Of a stretch of 64,000 nt of DNA, positions 57,801 through 64,000 are shown one piece after another. The notes below the pieces were generated by a model, which was given only the letters and a program-made list of their open reading frames with translations, was not told the origin of the DNA and did not search any database. The translations under genes were made by a program, and so were the position numbers. The stretch comes from Tenacibaculum aiptasiae (GTDB taxonomy: Bacteria > Bacteroidota > Bacteroidia > Flavobacteriales > Flavobacteriaceae), in contig NZ_WAAU01000028.1 in the NCBI RefSeq assembly GCF_008806755.1, positions 124,790-188,789 of the forward strand, in the 5' to 3' direction. Numbering within the stretch: position 1 is the first letter of the stretch; every line of letters begins with the position of its first letter.

Positions 57801-59750
57801 GATGTTATCAATAATCTTAGTAGATTGTGAAGTATCTTCGATTTCTAAATTTGAAACAATATCAATTAGCATTTCTAAATCGGAAGTAATCTGATTAACT
57901 TCTTTCTCTAGAGCTTTGGCGTCTATTACCTTTTTAATATTTGGTAAAGCTTCTTCTTTTTCTGAAACTCTCTTATGGTAAGGTTCTAATGCTTTATCGT
58001 TTAAAAGAAACTGAACACAACGTTTAGAAATAAGGTTGTTTTGTTCGGCAACTTGCTCTTCTAATTCTTTTAAGAGATTTGCATTTATATATCGAATATC
58101 ATGTAAGCTGATTACTTCTCCTCGTAAGGTTCGTAATTGATTTAACAGAACAACAAAGTCGTCAATAGATTTAAAAGAAGTACTTTTTATTTTGCTGAAT
58201 AACTCATCAGATTTCTGATTGATATTTTTAGTTTCCTTTTCAGCTTGTTTTTTTAGTTGAACTACCTTCTCAAACTCTTCAATAGCAGCATTTGCAGCTT
58301 CATTTATTTGAGCAATAGGAATGTTTAACTGTGAAGTTTCTTTTTCAGGTAACCAATAATATGTGTCGTTTATGTCTTTCGATATTTTTGCAATATCATT
58401 ATATAAACCGGTATAATTATCTTCTTTATTTAATAGGTTAATTAATTCGTGGCACTCTGCCATGGCACGAACTATATCTTTGTTTCCTATTTTGTATAAT
58501 AATGTGTTTTCATGTTGTGAAGGCATAAAGTCTCCTTTCAAATAAGGAGTTTGCCAAATCTGAACTACATGATGTTTGGTTTGTTCGTTTTCTGTTTTAA
58601 AATAACAAAGTTCTCCATTTTGTAATACTGTAAAACCATTACAAATTATAGGTGTTTTAACTTCTTGTTCTATGATATTGTATGACATTAAAATGTATAA
58701 ACCACGGATGGTTGCATAAAATACATATAAGAAGTCTTCTCCGTTAGGAGATACTATTTTTTCTTGGAATTTTACTTCCTTAGCATCGTTTTCAAAAAGT
58801 TTATATTCTCCAGTTTGTAGGTAATATCCGTTGGGAAATATAATACCATGGTCATCTGGTAACTGAACAGCAGTGTCTTTAATGCTGTCTATTTTTTGAA
58901 CTTCCTGAAGTTTGTGGTTGTAAACAAAATAACGAGATGGTTCTTGAAATGGTTTTACTTCTAGGGTAATAAGATTTCCTAAATTACCATACCTGAATTG
59001 ACCATCGTCTAATGTTTGATCTGTATGTTCAACAGGTTCAGAAAGAATTCCTCTTCCTTCGTCTGTGTTGTCTTCAATTTTAATAGTTAAATCTCCTCCA
59101 ATGGTTTCTACAAAAACCTTATCTAAAATAGATACATGAGAGTAGGTTCCATATCGGTGCATATCACGAGTTACTTCCTGCCATTTAAACTCGTGTTGTG
59201 TAGGGAATTTATATTCGTGTTCACTTCTATTATCAATATATTGAAGGCTATTTTCGTTGATAAGCCATTTAAAAGCTTTAATATCACTTTTGTTTTCGCT
59301 TAACTGAAAAACCATGTATAAATAGTTTCCAATTACAGCAAATTTTGAGAAAATAGTATTTCTATAATATTTATAAAGATTGGTAAAATCATCAATAAAA
59401 ACAGGATCGTTTAGTAGATCTAAAGACTGAATGTGGAAGCGTTGTTCTTTAAATTCATAAATACTAAACACATCCGATAATTTGATGTCTGTTCTTAATC
59501 CGAAGTGAACATTGTATCCGAAAATAGAGATGTTACCTAAAGAAACTATATCTCTGGCAATACAATTGTTTTCGGTGTTAATTCTATCATTAGCAATTAA
59601 TTTGGTTTCTATAGCTCCAAAAACATGTTTTCTGTCCTCATTAAGGGTATGCAATCTTTCTTGTAGATCTTGCTTTTGTTTTTGCAATCTACTTTGAATG
59701 ATTTCATAGGTGCCGCCATCTAATTGCTGTGCATTGTTTTGGTTTTCCAT
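54888..59750 (-). CDS. Giant DUF3686-type protein with C-terminal AAA ATPase
   Basis: A 1620-residue cytoplasmic protein. The N-terminal 60 residues form a coiled coil (LQKQKQDLQERLHTL). Residues about 60-440 are a beta-rich domain, perhaps propeller-like. Residues about 480-860 are predominantly coiled coil, and about 860-1215 are helical. The C-terminal AAA module has Walker A ISPPGYGKTTLMEYI (about 1260), Walker B VMLYLDDIQHC (about 1325), sensor-like FCVIMAGNPYTESGD and NRADIYNLGD, so ATP binding is likely. Automated annotation calls relatives DNA repair ATPases, which sequence alone does not support. It is the start of the second half of the stress cluster. Confidence 0.82.
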   Translation of the reverse strand: MENQNNAQQLDGGTYEIIQSRLQKQKQDLQERLHTLNEDRKHVFGAIETKLIANDRINTENNCIARDIVSLGNISIFGYNVHFGLRTDIKLSDVFSIYEFKEQRFHIQSLDLLNDPVFIDDFTNLYKYYRNTIFSKFAVIGNYLYMVFQLSENKSDIKAFKWLINENSLQYIDNRSEHEYKFPTQHEFKWQEVTRDMHRYGTYSHVSILDKVFVETIGGDLTIKIEDNTDEGRGILSEPVEHTDQTLDDGQFRYGNLGNLITLEVKPFQEPSRYFVYNHKLQEVQKIDSIKDTAVQLPDDHGIIFPNGYYLQTGEYKLFENDAKEVKFQEKIVSPNGEDFLYVFYATIRGLYILMSYNIIEQEVKTPIICNGFTVLQNGELCYFKTENEQTKHHVVQIWQTPYLKGDFMPSQHENTLLYKIGNKDIVRAMAECHELINLLNKEDNYTGLYNDIAKISKDINDTYYWLPEKETSQLNIPIAQINEAANAAIEEFEKVVQLKKQAEKETKNINQKSDELFSKIKSTSFKSIDDFVVLLNQLRTLRGEVISLHDIRYINANLLKELEEQVAEQNNLISKRCVQFLLNDKALEPYHKRVSEKEEALPNIKKVIDAKALEKEVNQITSDLEMLIDIVSNLEIEDTSQSTKIIDNISLIFATLNQLKSGIKNSIKSLGSKEAKADFNAQLKLIDQSIINYIDIANTPEKCDEFLTKTAIQLEELEGKFADFEEFITLIIEKREEVHAAFDNRKNSLIEKRNKKTVALQTASERILKGVSKKALTFNSTEDINGYFAADLMINKVRDIISQLKELDDIGKAEAIETQLKVAKEDALRKLKDKQELYEDGENVIKLGKHKFGVNKQLLDLTIVYKNEELYYHLTGTDFYEEVSNQILLNSKKYWDQELVSENNTVYRSSFLAFKLFNKFKEEELINLTEEELLNLIRKESSNSYAEGYIKGVHDVDAAKILHTLVHKHHELGLLTFTPNVRAFAQYFWNSLTEEQKTNYNTSIKASGEVLAVFPNSTAYDFIIDDLTDYLNSFSEKTQLFSNEQSKTIAKYLFNELKSNNTFHTSPEALVLKETFIKTLDRQNALHKFKAGVEKLEEYTDKIQLAKQWVSSFINEKAPTETNYINEVVVLLLFENLSALNPINVHPKQTLQGLKGNHTTINENTIEFDYHNFIEELTQFNQNEVPNFIQYREAKHQVTEELKEELKLEEFKPRVLSSFVRNKLIDQVYFPLIGDNLAKQLGTIGDNKRTDRMGMLLLISPPGYGKTTLMEYISNRLGLVFMKINGPAIGHEVTSVDPMSANNSASREELKKLNLAFEMGDNVMLYLDDIQHCNPEFLQKFISLSDGTRKIEGIYNGKSKTYDLRGKKFCVIMAGNPYTESGDRFQIPDMLANRADIYNLGDIIGDTAHLFKLSLIENSLTSNPVLHQLSSKYFDDVYTLIDKVENNTREVNLKGNHTKQEVQDYIAVLEKVITIRDTILKVNQTYIQSAAMEDSYRTEPSFKLQGSYRDMNKLVAKIVPIMNQDELGRLLLSHYESESQTLTSAAEANLLKYKELISALTNEEKERWDDIKKIFLKNNKLNGLGNKNEMTQILSQMMAFTENLEGIKSVLQKGLENKN

Positions 59751-59795
59751 GTACTTTTAAAAGTGTGGTTTTAAATAAATAGAAACAATAAAATA

Positions 59796-59819
59796 TTAGG
59801 TGTATGTGAGACACCTTAA
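59796..59819. repeat. Small hairpin AGGTGT / ACACCT upstream of the giant ATPase gene
   Basis: Six bp arms at 59798-59803 and 59811-59816 with a 7 nt loop, in the 138 bp gap between the flotillin and ATPase genes. It lacks a T run on either strand and may be a regulatory element or a transcript pause. Confidence 0.35.
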
Positions 59820-59839
59820 TTTTCTTGTTATAAAATAAC

Positions 59840-59882
59840 TAAGAAAACAAAGAGTTTATCGATATGATAAACTCTTTGTAAA
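59840..59882 (-). terminator. Terminator after the flotillin gene
   Basis: Perfect 14 bp stem ACAAAGAGTTTATC / GATAAACTCTTTGT (59847-59860, 59866-59879) with a GATAT loop. On the minus strand a T-rich stretch follows. It divides the stress cluster into two transcription units or a read-through pair. Confidence 0.8.
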
Positions 59883-59888
59883 AGTTGT

Positions 59889-62015
59889 TTATGATAACTT
59901 TTGGTTAGATAAACCTAATCCTTTTGCTAAATTGAATAGGTTACTAAAAAGGTTTTCATCATCTGAACTAGTTGCTTTTCCTTTTAAGTCCATTAAAAGG
60001 TTGGCTACTGTTAAGTTTTTAATGTCTTCAGAAGAAATTCCGTATTTGGTAGCAAAGTCTTTTACTTTGTCTAGTAGGTTACCTTTTACATCATCACTTC
60101 CTAAAATAGCATCTTTTACATCTTGAATGTTATCACTGTGTTGTACTAGTCTATCAAATCCTTTAGCCTTTGTGATTTGTCCAATGATTTGATCGAAGAA
60201 CATGGTTTCACCACCAACAATATCAATATTAGCAGCTTTCAATGCGTCACCAATAACTTGTGCTTGTGCATCTGCAATATCTTTCTGAACATTAATATGA
60301 GCTAAGTCTACTTTTAATTCTTTTTCTAAGCGTAACTTGAATTCTTCGTGCTCTTTACCAACACCGTCAAGTTTCTTCATAGCTTCTGCTTTTTCTTCAA
60401 TTCCAGCAGCTTCAGCTAAAGCGATCTCTTTATCACCAGTTGCTTTTGCTAATGCTTTTTCTTTGATTACTTCTGCTTCAGCAATACCTTCTTCTTTAAG
60501 AGCTTCAGCTTTTGCTAAGGTTCCAGCTGCTTCAGCTTTTGCTTTTTTCTCAATAATTGTAGCTTCTACTAATCCTTGGCGTTCGTTAGCATCTGCTTTA
60601 GCGTGCATTACTTGTGCTTCAGACATACCAATAGTAGCTTCTTCTTTTGCTTTAGCTTCCGCTAATGTTTTTCTAGCTTCTGCTTCTTTTTCACTAGCCT
60701 CTTTTTGTGCTTGTGCATGGATGTTAATTTCTTCTGCTTTTTGCTTCGCAGCTTCTTTTTCTGCTTCTGCTAATTTAATTCGCTTAATTAATTGTTCTTG
60801 AGCAGATTTTTCAGCTAACGTAATAGCAACTTGCTTTTCACGATCAGCACCTTTGAAAGCTTCGATGTCTTTCATGTTTTCCTTTTCTTCTACAACACCT
60901 TTTTCTAACATTACTCTATCGCGAATTACATCTTGAATGTTTTTCTTTTCAACCTCTACAACTTTCTCTTTTTCAATTTGAGCAAGTGTAACAATACGTT
61001 CACGTTCTGTAGCTTCTAAAGCTCTGTCTTTTTCTACTCTTTCTGTTTCAACAGCTTCTGTACGTATTTTGTTTTTCTCAGCAACAATTATTTGACGTTG
61101 CATATTTTCTTCCGCAACTTGTACTTTTTCTTCAGTAGCTATTCTTGCCGTTTCAGATTTTAAACGCTCTTCTTCAGCAACTTTTAGTGTTTCAGCTTCT
61201 TCACGGGCTTTAATATTAGCAATTTCTCTTTTTTGTTGCTCTTCTTTTTCTGCTAATTGTTTGTCTAACTCTAAAATAGCTTCTCTAGCTTCTACATCTT
61301 GTTTGCGGATAACTTTTTCTTCATCACGCTTAATTAAGTTAGACTTTATGTTTTGTGCAGCAGTTAATTCAGTAATTTTCTTAATACCTTCTGCATCTAA
61401 AATATTATCAGCTTTTAAGTAATTTACAGGAGTTTGCTCTAAATAGTCAATAGCACAATCCTCTAAAGTATAACCATTTAAGTCTCTACCTATTTCGCTA
61501 ATAATTTCATCTCTAAATTCACTTCTAGATTCATATAATTGAACGAAATCAAATTTTTTCCCTACTGTTTTTAAAGCTTCTGAGAATTTTGCTTCAAATA
61601 ATTCTTCAAGTGTTTCGATATGTGAAGCTCTTGCACATCCGATAGTTTGTGCTACTTCAATAATAGCTTCTTTAGATTTATTAACTCTAACGAAGAAAGC
61701 TACTTTAATATCAGCTCTCATGTTATCTTTACAAATTAGTCCATCTGTTTCTAAGCGATCTATTTCTATTTTTTTTACAGAAATATCCATAATCTCTACT
61801 TTGTGTAGGACAGGAATCACATACATTCCCTTGTCAAAGGCTACAGCTGTACCACCAAATCCAGTTTTTACTAAAGCTTGTCCTTGAGGTATTTTTCTGT
61901 AAAATAAAGCAATTATAATAACGAAAAGTAGAACAACTGAGGCTAGTCCGCCAACAACCATCCAAACAATGTCCATTACGTTAATTTGCGCAAAAATTAA
62001 TAGTTTTGAAATCAT
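59889..62015 (-). CDS. Flotillin-like SPFH protein (YqiK type)
   Basis: A 708-residue membrane scaffolding protein. One helix near residues 15-42 (VWMVVGGLASVVLLFVIIIA) anchors it. An SPFH/band-7 domain (about 45-220) follows with RKIPQGQALVKTGFGG and KVEIMDISVKKIEIDR. Residues about 225-570 are a long Ala/Glu/Lys coiled coil with repeated segments such as AEALKEEGIAEAEVIKEKAL. The C-terminal part (about 570-708) includes a conserved QVIGDALKAANIDIVGGETM. Flotillins organise membrane microdomains. It lies 6 bp after the YqiJ-like gene; a strong hairpin ends it. Confidence 0.93.
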   Translation of the reverse strand: MISKLLIFAQINVMDIVWMVVGGLASVVLLFVIIIALFYRKIPQGQALVKTGFGGTAVAFDKGMYVIPVLHKVEIMDISVKKIEIDRLETDGLICKDNMRADIKVAFFVRVNKSKEAIIEVAQTIGCARASHIETLEELFEAKFSEALKTVGKKFDFVQLYESRSEFRDEIISEIGRDLNGYTLEDCAIDYLEQTPVNYLKADNILDAEGIKKITELTAAQNIKSNLIKRDEEKVIRKQDVEAREAILELDKQLAEKEEQQKREIANIKAREEAETLKVAEEERLKSETARIATEEKVQVAEENMQRQIIVAEKNKIRTEAVETERVEKDRALEATERERIVTLAQIEKEKVVEVEKKNIQDVIRDRVMLEKGVVEEKENMKDIEAFKGADREKQVAITLAEKSAQEQLIKRIKLAEAEKEAAKQKAEEINIHAQAQKEASEKEAEARKTLAEAKAKEEATIGMSEAQVMHAKADANERQGLVEATIIEKKAKAEAAGTLAKAEALKEEGIAEAEVIKEKALAKATGDKEIALAEAAGIEEKAEAMKKLDGVGKEHEEFKLRLEKELKVDLAHINVQKDIADAQAQVIGDALKAANIDIVGGETMFFDQIIGQITKAKGFDRLVQHSDNIQDVKDAILGSDDVKGNLLDKVKDFATKYGISSEDIKNLTVANLLMDLKGKATSSDDENLFSNLFNLAKGLGLSNQKLS

Positions 62016-62021
62016 AGTTAT

Positions 62022-62723
62022 TTATTTATATAGTTGAATGTAATAGTATTTTTTATCTGATGATTGTTTTATAATTAGAATTTCTTCACCAGATTTTATT
62101 TCATTTCCATTTAAAGATTTTACATATATGTTTATAGGGTCATTTTCTACAAATAATTTGGCACTTCCTAATTTTTTATTTGAAATATTAGAAATTAAGA
62201 CTCCTTTTCTTCCAATTAAATCTAATGCTTTAACACCTTTTCTCTCAAGTTTTTTAAAAAAGAATTTAAAAGGAGTTGTGAAAAATTTATTTAGAATTAA
62301 AGATGGAATCATTGCAAGTAAAAATATAATTACACCAAAAGAATTTTCATAGCTATTTGTTAGGTAGGTTGTAATCACTGTTATTGACCACCAAAAGAAT
62401 ACCCATGAAGTAAAAGTGAAAAGAAAGGGTAACTCTACAAAATTGAAGTAGAGTAAAATTACTTGCCACCATTTTAAAGGTTTTCTTTTTTCACCAACTA
62501 CTGTATCTTTTTTTAATTCTATATTGGTAACATCTTCAAGATCGACACCTGTAGAGTCGATACCAATATCTGTATCAACATCTACATCGATGTCAAAATC
62601 TAAGTCAAAGTCCAAATCTAATCCTAATACCATAGTAAATATTCTATATGCCGCTAAAGCAATAAGTAATACTGTTAATGGTGCATTGACTGTTGAAAAT
62701 ACTAAGTCGGTTAGTGAGTCCAA
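62022..62723 (-). CDS. YqiJ/NfeD-like membrane protein with Asp repeat
   Basis: A 233-residue membrane protein with three or four helices: near residues 15-33 (LLIALAAYRIFTMVLG) and 88-140. The segment after the first helix is an alternating acidic stretch, DLDFDLDFDIDVDVDTDIGI, of 20 residues. A C-terminal OB-like domain (about 165-233; ALDLIGRKGVLISN) resembles the soluble half of NfeD/YqiJ proteins that partner flotillins. The acidic run probably faces the same side as the lipid surface; binding of cations is a guess. It sits 2 bp from pspA and 6 bp from the flotillin gene. Confidence 0.82.
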   Translation of the reverse strand: MDSLTDLVFSTVNAPLTVLLIALAAYRIFTMVLGLDLDFDLDFDIDVDVDTDIGIDSTGVDLEDVTNIELKKDTVVGEKRKPLKWWQVILLYFNFVELPFLFTFTSWVFFWWSITVITTYLTNSYENSFGVIIFLLAMIPSLILNKFFTTPFKFFFKKLERKGVKALDLIGRKGVLISNISNKKLGSAKLFVENDPINIYVKSLNGNEIKSGEEILIIKQSSDKKYYYIQLYK

Positions 62724-62725
62724 TA

Positions 62726-63445
62726 TTATACTTCTTTATCTTTATTATCCATTCCTAATTGCTTTTTAAGCTTTTCTAAATCGCTCATAGCACTAGCTTC
62801 AGTTGTGTCTACAATAGCGTCTAGTTCTTCGTCTATACTTTTAGATTCATTAGCGATATCTCCATAAGCTTCTGCTAAAGCTTCTTCTTGTTGTACTTTT
62901 TCTTTCATACGCTCTAACATAGAAACTGTACTAGAACTGTCGATCTCAGCCATCTGCTTGTTTAAGTTTTTAGTAGCATTACTAACCTTAACTCTGGCTT
63001 TTAAAGTTTTTAGCTCATTTTCCCACTTACTGATGTTCGATTTTATTTCAGAAACATTTTTCTCTAATTGAGCAACTGATTTGTTAAATCTTTCAGCTTC
63101 TTCTGTAGTTCTGGTAATGTGGTTTGTAGCTTCTTCTTTTTTAATTAAAGCTTCTTTTGCTAAACGATCAGCTTCCGCCATATCTAAATCACCATTTTGA
63201 GCTTTTTTCAAAATAAGCATCGCTTTGTTTTGATAGTCTTCAGCTTTAGATGTGTATTGTTCTTTATCGTTATTGGCTCTAATAGCCATAGCTTTAACTT
63301 GAGCCAATGCTTCAAGACTTTTATCTAAGTCTTTTTTCATGTCTCTTATTCCTTGCTCTGTTAGTTTAATAGGGTCTTCCATTTTATCAATGGCAGAGTG
63401 AGCTTCGGCTTTTCCTATGTTAAATAATCTTCTAAAAATGTTCAT
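62726..63445 (-). CDS. pspA: PspA/IM30 family membrane-stress protein
   Basis: A 239-residue coiled-coil protein of the ESCRT-III-like PspA/IM30 family. It starts with an amphipathic helix (MNIFRRLFNIGKAEAHSAID) followed by EDPIKLTEQGIRDMKKDLDK, the signature of the family, and long helices with ISKWENELKTLKARVKVSNA. The C-terminal segment is acidic (EASAMSDLEKLKKQLGM). PspA polymers stabilise damaged inner membrane and can remodel it. It is the second gene of the cluster, 12 bp after the CesT/YbjN-like gene. PspA in E. coli is regulated by PspF and sigma-54; no PspF is in the window. Confidence 0.93.
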   Translation of the reverse strand: MNIFRRLFNIGKAEAHSAIDKMEDPIKLTEQGIRDMKKDLDKSLEALAQVKAMAIRANNDKEQYTSKAEDYQNKAMLILKKAQNGDLDMAEADRLAKEALIKKEEATNHITRTTEEAERFNKSVAQLEKNVSEIKSNISKWENELKTLKARVKVSNATKNLNKQMAEIDSSSTVSMLERMKEKVQQEEALAEAYGDIANESKSIDEELDAIVDTTEASAMSDLEKLKKQLGMDNKDKEV

Positions 63446-63457
63446 AATAATATTTTT

Positions 63458-63853
63458 TTAATATTTTGAATATGTAATAATTTGTTCAGAATATTCGCTT
63501 AGTAATAAACTCAAAGAGTTTAAACTAGCTTCTAATTCGTTTAAATCTAAATTTTCTAATTGTAAAGTGTCTCTAAAAATTACACGCTCATAGCTGTCGT
63601 CTAAAACAAAGGCACCATGAACAATGTCTCTGTTCTTTTTTAGTAAACTCTTAAAAATTTCTTCGTTTGGTTGATTAACTTTAAAGATGAATTGTTCAAT
63701 AATAACTATTGGGTAAGCAACTCCTATAATTAAGTTTTTGATCCCAAAACTTTCTTTTTCAATAACAAAAATCCCCTCAGTTTCGTCTTCCTTAATAATG
63801 TTTACATTAAGTTCCTGTAAAAAGTTTTTTGTTTTTAAATAGTGATTGTTCAT
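63458..63853 (-). CDS. Small CesT/YbjN-like chaperone-fold protein
   Basis: A 131-residue protein. The sequence order (TKNFLQELNVNIIKEDETEG, FVIEKESFGIKNLIIGV, IVIIEQFIFKVNQP, then a long C-terminal helix) resembles the Tir/CesT chaperone or YbjN fold, and such a protein (YjfI type) often precedes PspA homologues. I assign only the fold, with moderate confidence. A longer frame from 63934 would add 27 basic residues and is less likely; the ATG at 63853 was used. It is the first gene of the stress cluster; its promoter was not identified. Confidence 0.65.
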   Translation of the reverse strand: MNNHYLKTKNFLQELNVNIIKEDETEGIFVIEKESFGIKNLIIGVAYPIVIIEQFIFKVNQPNEEIFKSLLKKNRDIVHGAFVLDDSYERVIFRDTLQLENLDLNELEASLNSLSLLLSEYSEQIITYSKY

Positions 63854-63902
63854 TAGCAATGAAATTAGTAGTTTATAATTTTGTTTTCTTCTCTTTTTAG
63901 CG

Positions 63903-63918
63903 TTTGTAATATTACAAA
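63903..63918. promoter_or_regulatory. 16 bp perfect palindrome upstream of the stress cluster
   Basis: TTTGTAAT / ATTACAAA, 50 bp upstream of the first cluster gene start. It may be an operator; no terminator-type T run follows. I see nothing else recognisable from 63854 to 64000. Confidence 0.4.
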
Positions 63919-64000
63919 AAAGATTTGAAAACAAGTCCGGTCATACATATAGTAAATAGTATCATAGTTGTTAAAGTTTGGTTAGTTGTTTTTTTGTTTA

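Noticed and set aside
59753..59764. 12 bp palindrome ACTTTTAAAAGT next to the giant ATPase start
   Set aside because: Low-complexity A/T palindromes of this length are expected by chance in such AT-rich DNA.
60337..60801. Long plus-strand open frame opposite the flotillin gene
   Set aside because: It mirrors the Ala/Glu/Lys-rich coiled coil of the flotillin; the translation is only Ala/Ser/Phe-rich low complexity.

Overview
The window looks like the chromosome of a marine-type member of the Flavobacteriaceae (Bacteroidota), possibly close to Tenacibaculum or Polaribacter; the genus is a guess. Evidence: very AT-rich DNA, weak or absent Shine-Dalgarno sequences, TAnnTTTG promoter elements, LytS/LytTR signalling with a periplasmic propeller sensor, a type IX secretion (T9SS) sorting-tail-like protein, and flavobacterial gene arrangements such as rsfS-ftsH-cdsA. 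I saw no tRNA, rRNA, CRISPR array, insertion sequence or prophage. The first gene is cut by the left edge.

Layout. 1-11.4 kb: housekeeping genes (ECF sigma factor, a conserved unknown protein, PhnP-like hydrolase, yaaA, gcvP, a UbiA-like membrane protein, a fused phosphoserine phosphatase/phosphoglycerate dehydrogenase) and an IclR regulator. 11.5-22.5 kb: a 15-gene kynurenine catabolic operon (kynU, kmo, 3-hydroxyanthranilate dioxygenase, ACMS decarboxylase, 2-aminomuconic semialdehyde dehydrogenase, 2-aminomuconate deaminase) with several less expected passengers, facing the IclR gene across a palindrome. 22.5-27.6 kb: a TetR-ABC-HlyD-TolC export operon whose ATPase has lost most catalytic motifs. 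27.8-38.6 kb: peptide transporter, the rsfS-ftsH-LUD-cdsA-acbP-yceI run, birA, pyrE/Nudix and dnaK.

38.8-48.2 kb: a signalling island. Two LytS-type histidine kinases and one LytTR regulator are followed by an orphan T9SS-tail-like protein, two secreted proteins of unknown function and a secreted Nudix-fold protein without its catalytic glutamates. Four non-coding gaps here (before kinase 1, before kinase 2, before the orphan tail, before the first secreted protein) each carry a direct repeat TTnGGAA with exactly 21 bp between copies. That geometry fits LytTR-domain binding sites, so the island may be a self-regulated circuit controlling surface or secreted products.

48.2-63.9 kb: thirteen minus-strand genes, almost all closely packed or overlapping, forming an envelope-stress or membrane-maintenance cluster: a CesT/YbjN-like small protein, PspA, a YqiJ-like protein, a flotillin, a giant DUF3686-type AAA ATPase, DUF4178, a Tyr/Gly/Arg/Ser-rich lipoprotein, DUF350, a membrane-anchored spermidine-synthase-like protein, an AdoMet-decarboxylase-like protein, a K+ channel, a GRDP-like protein and a protein ending in Cys-Ser-Ser repeats. 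It parallels the E. coli yjfIJKLMC and yqiJK groups but is much larger. This cluster and the LytTR circuit are the two most interesting parts of the window.
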